DNA of 13,558 nucleotides, from assembly GCA_026389745.1 (NCBI GenBank), contig JAPLHG010000002.1:494-14051 (forward strand), read 5' to 3'. A program made the translations under genes and the position numbers. This document shows positions 1 through 5,880 of this stretch, piece after piece; positions within the stretch are counted from its first letter, which is position 1, and each line of letters begins with the position of its first letter. This DNA is from Chloroflexota bacterium. GTDB lineage: Bacteria; Chloroflexota; Dehalococcoidia; Dehalococcoidales; Fen-1064. The notes beneath the pieces were generated by a model. That model saw only the letters and a program-made list of their open reading frames with translations, searched no databases and was not told the DNA's origin.

Positions 1-2
1 AT

Positions 3-830
3 AAGACATCGAGAATTATTCAACTCTATATGGAGGGCTACACGGAGGTTAGTATAGCAGAGAGATTGAAGGTGGCGCAGAGTACCGTTTCCCTGTACAT
101 TAACCGTCTTAAGGAAACTGTCGACAGTCAAGGCTTAGAAAATGTGGGTAAGGAGTATGGAATGATGGACAGGTTACAATCACTGCACGAGCTGAGTACT
201 GAACTGCGCAAAGCTAACTTGACCGTGGAGGAGTTACACACTGCCCTACTGGCCTACCGCGCGTTGCAAAAATATGGCATCGGTGAAGAACGCTACGCAG
301 GCATCATATTGGCTTGCCAGAAAATGCAGGACGGTGGCTTCGCGGCCGCGGCTCAGGAACTGGCAAAAATGGAACAGGCAACGGGATTGAATCATTCGGC
401 AATGATACAACAGTACCGGACGGCCAGCGAGGACAAGGCGAAGACCGAGACAGAACTTGCGATGCTCAAGTCCGAACTTCAAAATACCGGGCATGAACTC
501 ATCGATGTAAAGAAGAAAAAGAGCCTTGCTGAAAAAGAACTGTCAGCCTATCTGGACGAAGCGGGTCTTGATAGGAAGCGACTGGAGAGTGTGGAAAAAC
601 TGGCGACGGTCTTGAAGAAAGCCCGGGTTGGCGATGCGGAATTGGAAGGTTACATTAACCGGGAGTCGCTGCTCCAGCAGACCGGTATTAGTTCGGATAT
701 CTTCACCCAGATGTTGAAGCAGGTCAAAGTACTGACTGAAGTCGATCAGGGTAAAGAACTGCTCCGGATGCTAGTGGAATATCATGGTCTGTCTCAGGCT
801 ACCTGCAGAAAAGGAAGACCTTACAGCTGA
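3..830 (+). CDS. HTH/coiled-coil protein, 5' partial, probably cut short by a frameshift
   Basis: The reading frame is open from base 3, so the true start is probably upstream of the window; the ATG at 30 is internal to the HTH-like region. Codons to about position 110 encode a homeodomain-like helix-turn-helix with the pattern SIAERLKVAQSTVSLYINRL. The middle is highly charged, with a long predicted coiled coil roughly between bases 430 and 620 (KKKKSLAEKEL and similar). The last 14 or so codons (about 790-830, ending CRKGRPYS) look unrelated to the rest. The -1 frame is open from 755 to 1228 and continues with similar charged, helical sequence, so this and the next feature were probably one gene. 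The gene lies directly upstream of a serine recombinase and probably belongs to the same integrated element. I do not recognise the family. A DNA-binding accessory or regulatory role is inference from the HTH alone. Confidence 0.6.
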   Translation, partial: KTSRIIQLYMEGYTEVSIAERLKVAQSTVSLYINRLKETVDSQGLENVGKEYGMMDRLQSLHELSTELRKANLTVEELHTALLAYRALQKYGIGEERYAGIILACQKMQDGGFAAAAQELAKMEQATGLNHSAMIQQYRTASEDKAKTETELAMLKSELQNTGHELIDVKKKKSLAEKELSAYLDEAGLDRKRLESVEKLATVLKKARVGDAELEGYINRESLLQQTGISSDIFTQMLKQVKVLTEVDQGKELLRMLVEYHGLSQATCRKGRPYS

Positions 831-862
831 AATCCAACGAGCAAATCAAGCGGATAGAAGGC

Positions 863-1228
863 ATGATGGAACAGGAAGCCAACGCTGACGTAAAACTGAC
901 CCGGCTTGTTAACAGGGGACTGCCACAGATTGTTTCGTTCATAGCCAAAACTATCACTTCCCAAGCTATACGTTGGTCTGAAGGCGCCACGGAACTACAT
1001 TTGATAGATAGCCCGGATCTTCGCCTCGGTTCCGATCTGGTAGACAGAAAGATTGTACGTGATGTCTACGCTGATATGGAATCAAAACTAAAGGAATCAG
1101 CAGTGTACCTTGACTTTGAGGCGACACGTGCAGAAATCAAGAGCCTGGATCGTAAGCTCCATGAAGAGCTAGTCATAATACGTCTCAAACGGATAGTCCC
1201 GGGGCACTGCGACCTATGTCCCCTGTAA
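863..1228 (+). CDS. C-terminal half of the HTH/coiled-coil gene (or small separate ORF)
   Basis: This frame is open from 755, overlapping the end of the upstream frame by 76 bases. The ATG codons at 863 and 866 have only a weak AGAAGG element lying too close for good initiation. Before them the frame encodes a basic helical stretch (SGYLQKRKTLQLKSNEQIKR) that continues the coiled-coil character of the upstream ORF. Together these suggest a downstream fragment of one frameshifted gene rather than an independent one. The product is charged and mostly helical and ends in a short Cys-x2-Cys tail (GHCDLCPL), too small to be a full zinc finger. It stops 25 bases before the recombinase ATG, so it is probably co-transcribed with it. 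Function unknown. Confidence 0.45.
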   Translation: MMEQEANADVKLTRLVNRGLPQIVSFIAKTITSQAIRWSEGATELHLIDSPDLRLGSDLVDRKIVRDVYADMESKLKESAVYLDFEATRAEIKSLDRKLHEELVIIRLKRIVPGHCDLCPL

Positions 1229-1242
1229 CCTTAATATATTTT

Positions 1243-1247
1243 GGAGG
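1243..1247 (+). promoter_or_regulatory. Shine-Dalgarno site of the serine recombinase
   Basis: GGAGG lies six bases upstream of the ATG at 1254, a textbook position. It fixes the recombinase start at the sequence MKLALYARVSS, which matches where resolvase-family proteins normally begin. Confidence 0.75.
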
Positions 1248-1253
1248 ATAACG

Positions 1254-2810
1254 ATGAAATTAGCTCTATATGCAAGGGTTTCTTCAGAAGCCCAGGATGT
1301 GAGTCTATCTATCTCAGCGCAGTTGAAAAGTCTGAGGGAATACGCAGAAAGAAACGGGCATGTGATCGTACGGGAGTTTGTCGATGAAGCTGAGACGGGA
1401 CGCAGTATTACCAAGCGGCCAGCCTTTCGCGAGATGATATCATTAGCCAGGGGTCAACCTAAAGCTATTGATGCCGTCCTTGTTTGGAAATACTCTCGCT
1501 TCGCCCGCAATCGTGCCGATTCCATCGTTTATAAAACACTTCTCCGAAAACATGGCGTTCAGGTAATTTCCATTACCGAACCAGCGGAAAATAGCCCCAC
1601 TGGTAGGTTAATGGAAGCGATTATCGAAGGTATGGACGAATATTATTCAGATAATCTCGGAGAGGAGGTTACTAGGGGTATGCGGGAAAGCGTTTCACGG
1701 GGATTTTACCTGTCCAGCAAAGCTCCTTATGGATACCGAAAAATACGGGTTAAGGATAGCGGCAAGGAGCGTACAAAACTTGAGATAGATCCATCACAAG
1801 CCCCCACTGTGGTGGGGATATTCAGTGACGTCCTTGCCGGTAAGGGTCTCACCCAGATCGTCAGGAGGCTGAACCAGAGCGGTATCGCCAGCCCCAAAGG
1901 GAAAGGTTGGAACAAAACAGGACTTCGCGCGATTATTGGGAATGAGATCTACACCGGAACCTTTGTTTGGGGGCGTAATAGCATACGAGGCAATCCGCCA
2001 ATGAGAGCCGAGGGTGTTTTCCCGGCAATCATCAGCAAAGAGGTATTTGTTAAGGTTCAGCAATTGATGGGAGAGCGGACGCTTGTAAAGAACCATCCCA
2101 GGAGAACGTCCAGTCGCTTTCTATTAAGCGGTTTGGCTTTTTGCGGGCATTGCGGTAAAGCGCTGGTAGGACAGGATGCCAAGAGCGGCAAGTTTTCCTA
2201 CTATGTGTGCGGGACGCTGAATAAGAAAGGAGCTGGAGCTTGCAAAGCTACGTATCTTAACAGCGGCAAATTCGAAAGGTTAGTGGTCTCGAAAATTAAA
2301 GAACACATTCTTACACCGGAAAATCTTACCAAACTGGTTGAGATGGTGAACGAAGAGATGGATGCCGCCACTACTTCATATCGTGTTGAAATGGACACCA
2401 TAGAGAAAGAAATAGGGGATGTCAACCAGCGGCTGGGTAATGTGTACAATGCTATTGAGAATGGGGATATCGATTATGCGTTACTAAAGTCTCGTTTGCA
2501 GGAACGGAAGGCGCAACATGAGAAGTTACTGGCGCGTAAAACAGAACTTGAGTCGTTGACATCCCAGAGGAAGATTGAGCTTGCCGACCCCGGTGTAGTT
2601 AGGGAATATGTCGGGGATCTGTACCGGTTCCTTGACAGTAGTGAGCTTCCAGCAAAAAGGGCATTCATTAAGAGCTTTGTTAAAGACGTCACTGTTACAG
2701 GACATGAAGGCCGGATACGCTATGCTTTACCACTGCCTCCTGACAACATTGAAGAAGAGAAGGTGGCAGTTCTGCCTATTGTACGGTACAGTGGGCGGTA
2801 TTGGATTTGA
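1254..2810 (+). CDS. Large serine recombinase (site-specific integrase)
   Basis: A 518-residue large serine recombinase that would integrate or excise DNA through a covalent phosphoserine intermediate. The N-terminal resolvase domain (about 1-150) has YARVSS with the likely nucleophile Ser10 and the arginine motif YSRFARN. A recombinase domain follows (about 160-280, APYGYRK and GNEIYTGTFVWG). A zinc ribbon has Cys297, Cys300, Cys319 and Cys330, and a coiled coil spans about 370-450. All parts expected of the family are present at normal length. The last residues (GRYWI) are encoded by bases inside the 3' end of the minus-strand tRNA-Val gene, with the stop in the T-loop region. The recombinase gene therefore probably spans one attachment-site junction of its own element. 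Transcription converges with the tRNA, and no terminator is visible between them. The family call is secure; the target-site assignment is inference. Confidence 0.93.
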   Translation: MKLALYARVSSEAQDVSLSISAQLKSLREYAERNGHVIVREFVDEAETGRSITKRPAFREMISLARGQPKAIDAVLVWKYSRFARNRADSIVYKTLLRKHGVQVISITEPAENSPTGRLMEAIIEGMDEYYSDNLGEEVTRGMRESVSRGFYLSSKAPYGYRKIRVKDSGKERTKLEIDPSQAPTVVGIFSDVLAGKGLTQIVRRLNQSGIASPKGKGWNKTGLRAIIGNEIYTGTFVWGRNSIRGNPPMRAEGVFPAIISKEVFVKVQQLMGERTLVKNHPRRTSSRFLLSGLAFCGHCGKALVGQDAKSGKFSYYVCGTLNKKGAGACKATYLNSGKFERLVVSKIKEHILTPENLTKLVEMVNEEMDAATTSYRVEMDTIEKEIGDVNQRLGNVYNAIENGDIDYALLKSRLQERKAQHEKLLARKTELESLTSQRKIELADPGVVREYVGDLYRFLDSSELPAKRAFIKSFVKDVTVTGHEGRIRYALPLPPDNIEEEKVAVLPIVRYSGRYWI

Positions 2811-2864
2811 ACCAATGACCCCTTGCGTGTGAAGCAAGTGCTCTAACCACTGAGCCAACCGCCC
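2792..2864 (-). tRNA. tRNA-Val(CAC)
   Basis: Read on the minus strand this folds as a complete 73-nt tRNA. The acceptor GGGCGGT pairs with ACCGCCC (discriminator A). The D-arm is GCTC/GAGC with an eight-base loop. The anticodon stem CTTGC/GCAAG encloses TTCACAC, giving anticodon CAC for valine. The variable region is five bases and the T-arm is ATTGG/CCAAT with loop TTCAAAT. All 21 stem pairs are Watson-Crick. CCA is not encoded: CTG follows the discriminator. The last 19 bases of the gene are also the 3' end of the serine recombinase ORF, so this tRNA is the likely integration target of the element to the left and was rebuilt intact on integration. Confidence 0.95.
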
Positions 2865-2877
2865 TTAGACATTTGTT

Positions 2878-2906
2878 ATTTTAGCTTAGATTAGCCTGCT
2901 TGTAAA
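2878..2906 (-). promoter_or_regulatory. Promoter of tRNA-Val
   Basis: On the minus strand TTTACA (2906-2901) and TAAAAT (2883-2878) are separated by exactly 17 bases. Transcription would start near 2871, a few bases before the mature tRNA 5' end at 2864. Spacing, match to the sigma-70 consensus and position all agree. Confidence 0.65.
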
Positions 2907-2920
2907 ATCGAAATGAGAGC

Positions 2921-2940
2921 GCCTCCATAGCTCAACTGGA
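2921..2940 (+). pseudogene. Truncated 5' end of a second tRNA gene
   Basis: The 20 bases GCCTCCATAGCTCAACTGGA have the layout of a tRNA 5' end: a seven-base acceptor strand, TA at positions 8-9, the D-stem strand GCTC and a D-loop with GG. The match is lost directly afterwards; no GAGC partner, anticodon arm or T-arm follows. This resembles the start of bacterial tRNA-Arg genes, but the isotype cannot be proved without an anticodon. The break coincides with the start of IS3-like debris, so a transposition or deletion probably removed the rest. Confidence 0.55.
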
Positions 2941-2978
2941 CCATAGCCTCCTCTATTAAGGGGTGAGAATCAGTATGG

Positions 2979-3194
2979 ATGGGCGGGGGCTATAACAACA
3001 ATCTGTTTATTGAGCGGCTATGGCGGACAGTAAAGTATGAGGAAGTGTATCTAAAAGCATATCAGGATGGCAAAGAAGCTAATGTCGGTATCGGTAACTA
3101 TTTTCAGTTCTACAACAACGAGCGTCTCCACCAGGCTCTGGAATACCGGACACCGGCTGAGGTATTTACTTCAATACCAATAGAAATTACCTAG
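2979..3194 (+). pseudogene. IS3-family transposase (OrfB), C-terminal fragment
   Basis: The fragment encodes the last 70 or so residues of an IS3-type DDE transposase: NNLFIERLWRTVKYEEVYLK, then YFQFYNNERLHQALEYRTPAEV. These are characteristic of the end of the integrase core, including the catalytic Glu in FIERLW. The catalytic Asp residues and the whole N-terminus are missing. The natural lead-in ISMDGRG is present but in another frame (2969-2989). The switch occurs at a run of five G (2985-2989), so there is also an indel. The ATG at 2979 is therefore not a real start. The fragment is inactive. Confidence 0.85.
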
Positions 3195-3202
3195 GGAAGT
3201 AT

Positions 3203-3217
3203 GTTAAAATCTTTAAC
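3203..3217. repeat. Short perfect inverted repeat
   Basis: GTTAAA-ATC-TTTAAC is a six-base perfect inverted repeat just after the transposase stop. It may be a weak hairpin or a chance feature. There is no U-tract, so I do not call it a terminator. Confidence 0.25.
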
Positions 3218-3267
3218 GCAAGACCCCGTGAGGATAGCGGGACCCACTCTTAACACAGCCCTTATTC

Positions 3268-3292
3268 TGTCCTAATGATGGGGTCCACCTCA
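3268..3292 (+). repeat. Probable right terminal repeat of the IS3 remnant
   Basis: TGTCCTAATGATGGGGTCCACCTCA lies 74 bases after the transposase stop and resembles terminal repeats of IS3-group elements. The partner is absent, so the exact boundary cannot be confirmed. Confidence 0.45.
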
Positions 3293-3405
3293 GGATAGCT
3301 AGTGGCGAACCTCTTAAGATAGGGAAAAAGGCTAACAAATAGTTTTGATAAATTGCTCTGAAACAGACTTCCGAAATTTTTCCTTTCTGTAGGTGGAGGT
3401 ATTAT

Positions 3406-3903
3406 ATGCTTGGCGATATGAAAGTTAAGAATGGCGTTGATAGAAGTATTATCTATGGGATGCGGCGTTCAGGCGCACCTATGCGGGAGATTGCAGAGAA
3501 GATAGGCAGGAGCAAGGAAAGAGTCAGACAAATTCTTGCAAGAGGTCTTGGCGCAACTAATCACGAATTATTATCGACCCTGCGACTCTGTAATCTATCT
3601 GGTTTGCCTAGAAACAGAATTGTGGAGCTATATCAAGACAGGACTATCACCCCAGCCACGAAATGGAGTGCCGGCAATCGAGATTATCTCTTGTGGTCAC
3701 CGGAAACTGTCGCCCAGATTAGTGCCTATTACCAGACACTCCGGCTCTGTAGGGTCTGTCAGTATCCTCTACCCAAAAATCGAATCTTGTTTTGCTCTGA
3801 TAAATGCCGCCAGGAAAGACATAAGTACAAGTATATGACACCAGAGGAAAAACAGAGAGTGCTGGCGAACATCCGACGGTATCGTGAAAGACGCAAGGCA
3901 TAA
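3406..3903 (+). CDS. Small HTH plus four-cysteine protein, function unknown
   Basis: A 165-residue basic protein. The start is supported by a strong Shine-Dalgarno (GGAGG, 3395-3399) six bases before the ATG. Residues 26-44 (MREIAEKIGRSKERVRQIL) form a helix-turn-helix of the type seen in sigma-70 region 4 and small regulators. Near the C-terminus Cys115, Cys118, Cys130 and Cys134 (CRVC and CSDKC) make a compact C-x2-C-x11-C-x3-C cluster that could bind zinc, followed by a tail rich in Arg and Lys. This architecture suggests a DNA- or RNA-binding protein. I do not recognise a named family. It stands alone between IS debris and the hydrogenase promoter, and lies 207 bases before the hydrogenase start on the same strand. 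A regulatory link to that operon is possible but unsupported. Confidence 0.75.
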   Translation: MLGDMKVKNGVDRSIIYGMRRSGAPMREIAEKIGRSKERVRQILARGLGATNHELLSTLRLCNLSGLPRNRIVELYQDRTITPATKWSAGNRDYLLWSPETVAQISAYYQTLRLCRVCQYPLPKNRILFCSDKCRQERHKYKYMTPEEKQRVLANIRRYRERRKA

Positions 3904-3983
3904 TGGAGCAGCCGTTGGCAACAGTTCTACGGTAGGGGAGGGCAAAATAATCTGTGAACGGTTCTAGTACTCCGCTTAGTCTG

Positions 3984-4012
3984 TTGAATACGGGATGACT
4001 TATAAATATTAT
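3984..4012 (+). promoter_or_regulatory. Predicted promoter of the hydrogenase operon
   Basis: TTGAAT (3984-3989) and TATTAT (4007-4012) are separated by exactly 17 bases. Transcription would begin near 4019, giving a leader of about 90 bases before the first hydrogenase gene. The call rests on consensus similarity and position only. Confidence 0.5.
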
Positions 4013-4021
4013 CGAATAAAT

Positions 4022-4047
4022 ACAAACCCTGTAATTATAGGGGTTGT
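4022..4047 (+). promoter_or_regulatory. Hairpin at the 5' end of the hydrogenase leader
   Basis: ACAAACCC and GGGGTTGT pair with one mismatch around a ten-base AT-rich loop (4030-4039). The hairpin would sit at the very 5' end of the predicted transcript, where such structures can stabilise mRNA. It could instead be a weak terminator for the upstream gene: TCTTG follows, which is a poor U-tract. Confidence 0.35.
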
Positions 4048-4110
4048 CTTGTGTCACTGATGGGTGTGGGCTACACAAATACGAAAGGGAAAAATAGGGA
4101 GGCGGTATAG

Positions 4111-5880
4111 ATGGAAAATAATTCAGTATTGACTGCTGATAAGGGAATTGTCACCCCAAAGGCAGTCGTTATCAACAAGCGAAGCTTCAGAAATCTGATT
4201 GAAGCGCTCATTAAAAATATAGAGGTTGTCGGGGTTAAGGCAAAGGATGGCAAGTATGTCTATGACCGCATCGCCAGTTTTGATGAGCTTTGTCTTGACT
4301 ACGATGTCACGGTTATTCCTCCAACTAAGTATTTGTTTCCCCCAATAGAAACTATTTTACAGTTCAAGACCGGTAATGCTGTCAAAGCTGAACCTGTCCT
4401 GAACAATACGCCACGAGCAATCATCGGCGTACATCCTTATGATATCAGGGCAATCGAATTGCTGGACGAAGTGTTCATCGCTACGAATCCTGACCCCAAC
4501 TACATTGCCCGAAGGCAGAGCAGCCTTATCATTGGGGTTGATTGTCTTCATCCATCGCCCAAGTCTTTTGCCCCCTGTATAGGCACTAACGTTGCCGAGA
4601 AAGGCTTTGACTTTCTGCTGACAGATATCGGTGACAGTTATATGGTGACTATCGGTTCCCAAAAAGGTGCCGACTTATTGGCAAAATACGCTCAGGTTAG
4701 TGACCCTACCAGTGATGATATCGTCAGGCAAAAAGTTGTTAGAGATGAGGCGTTAACAAAGTGTCATTTGAAGCTGAATTGTCCCAAAGAGAGAATCCCC
4801 AAACTGCTTGAGGATAGTTATGATGATGCTTATTGGGAAAAGCGGGCCAGCACCTGTCTCAGTTGTGGCTCTTGTGTAATGGTATGCCCTACTTGTTTCT
4901 GCTTTGATGTCCAGGATGATGTTTCTCTTAATTTAAAAGACGGTGAGCGTACTCGCCTGTGGGATGGTTGTATGCTGGTTGATTTTGCTAAGGTTGCCGC
5001 TGGTGAAAACTTCCGTCATGATAAAACCAGCCGTTTCCGCCATCGCATTTACCGCAAGGGTAAATATGTTCTGGAGAGATATGGCAAGATGGGCTGTGTA
5101 GGTTGTGGACGTTGTGTTACTGCCTGTCTGGCGGAGATTGCTAGCCCGATAGAGGTTTTCAATGCGATTGATGAGTCATTCAGAACTAAACAAGCCGCTC
5201 TGCGTGCACTGAGGGAAAGCAGACCGGAGAATGAACTTTATACCCCACGTCCAGCAGAGGTAGTGAGAGTAGAAAGGTTGGGCACGATGGAGAAGGTCTT
5301 CGAGTTCAAATTAAAAGATGGTAAGCCACTGGGACAGCGGCCAGTGGTAGGCATACGCGGCCCCTTTGGTAACGGTTTCCCGATTAGTACCATGGCAGGC
5401 AAAGACCTTCTGTTGGGGGCTGGGGGCACCGGGCTATTCCCTCTCCGTTCTCTGGTTCAGTATGTTCTGGACAAACGCAGTTCGTTCGGTAGGATGATTC
5501 TGCTTTTTGGTGCCAGATCACCATCGGAGAGATTGTTTGTGGATGACCTTGCCGCTTGGAAACAGAATCCTGATATCGAATTCCTTGAGACGGTAGACAA
5601 GGGGGATAAAGACTGGTCGGGTAATGTCGGTGTGATTACGACACTCATTTCTAAGGTACAGTTTGACCCCAAGAAGACGGTTGCGGTGGTAGTCGGCCCG
5701 CCGATTATGTACCGGTTTATCATTGCCGAGTTGAAGAAGCGAGACCTGGCGGATGAAAATATCATCGTGTCTCTGGAGCGCCGGATGAAATGCGGCGTCG
5801 GTAAGTGTGGGCACTGCCAGATAAACAATGTATACGTCTGTCAGGAGGGACCGGTATTTACCCTTGCAAACCAAAGATAG
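4111..5880 (+). CDS. hydBG: Fused beta-gamma subunit of group 3b [NiFe] hydrogenase, FAD segment missing
   Basis: This protein should carry electrons between the NiFe core and NAD(P)(H). Residues 1-350 are the beta (HydB-like) part. Two ferredoxin-type cysteine sets hold 4Fe-4S clusters: Cys249-x2-Cys252-x2-Cys255-x3-Cys259 and Cys329-x2-Cys332-x2-Cys335-x3-Cys339. From about residue 373 the gamma (HydG-like) part begins. It keeps its first strands (ENELYTPRPAEVVRVERL), a nucleotide-binding region (GAGGTGLFPLRS), VVVGPP and a C-terminal 2Fe-2S set (Cys561, Cys566, Cys569, Cys577). In known gamma subunits roughly 50 residues containing the flavin motif (PISIS…SSP) lie between the PG(Q)F strand and the (I)RGPFGNGF motif. 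Here PLGQRP runs straight into VVGIRGPFGNGF at residue 411, so the FAD-binding barrel is largely absent. GGGAGG at 4097-4102 supports the start. Beta and gamma are separate genes in Pyrococcus. Family call is strong; function is doubtful. Confidence 0.88.
   Translation: MENNSVLTADKGIVTPKAVVINKRSFRNLIEALIKNIEVVGVKAKDGKYVYDRIASFDELCLDYDVTVIPPTKYLFPPIETILQFKTGNAVKAEPVLNNTPRAIIGVHPYDIRAIELLDEVFIATNPDPNYIARRQSSLIIGVDCLHPSPKSFAPCIGTNVAEKGFDFLLTDIGDSYMVTIGSQKGADLLAKYAQVSDPTSDDIVRQKVVRDEALTKCHLKLNCPKERIPKLLEDSYDDAYWEKRASTCLSCGSCVMVCPTCFCFDVQDDVSLNLKDGERTRLWDGCMLVDFAKVAAGENFRHDKTSRFRHRIYRKGKYVLERYGKMGCVGCGRCVTACLAEIASPIEVFNAIDESFRTKQAALRALRESRPENELYTPRPAEVVRVERLGTMEKVFEFKLKDGKPLGQRPVVGIRGPFGNGFPISTMAGKDLLLGAGGTGLFPLRSLVQYVLDKRSSFGRMILLFGARSPSERLFVDDLAAWKQNPDIEFLETVDKGDKDWSGNVGVITTLISKVQFDPKKTVAVVVGPPIMYRFIIAELKKRDLADENIIVSLERRMKCGVGKCGHCQINNVYVCQEGPVFTLANQR

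Larger units (their letters stand above)
2941..3292 (+). mobile_element. Remnant of an IS3-family insertion sequence (right end only)
   Basis: The segment holds the C-terminal part of an IS3-type transposase followed by about 75 bases of non-coding DNA. It ends in a probable terminal repeat at 3268-3292 (…ATGGGGTCCACCTCA), of the kind that closes many IS3-group elements. No copy of the matching left end (TGAGGTGGACCCC…) is visible in the window, so this is a one-ended, immobile fragment. The left boundary is placed where the tRNA remnant stops and is approximate. Confidence 0.55.

Noticed and set aside
755..830. Programmed -1 frameshift in the HTH/coiled-coil gene
   Set aside because: No X XXY YYZ heptamer occurs in the required frame in the overlap; AAA GGA at 810-815 is a poor candidate, so a mutation is simpler.
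3293..3330. Continuation of the truncated tRNA after the IS remnant (GGATAG at 3293)
   Set aside because: It would continue the D-loop but no GAGC D-stem partner, anticodon arm or T-arm follows, and the same GGATAGC occurs at 3232.
5805..5855. GTG at 5805 as a secure start for the hydrogenase small subunit
   Set aside because: No convincing ribosome site, a 76-base overlap with the upstream gene, and residues before KPKIAFFD with no family resemblance. I kept the coordinate only because it is the nearest standard start codon.
5457..5874. Long antisense ORFs opposite hydrogenase, aspS and tig genes
   Set aside because: They have no ribosome sites and no recognisable motifs, and they lie wholly opposite strongly supported genes.
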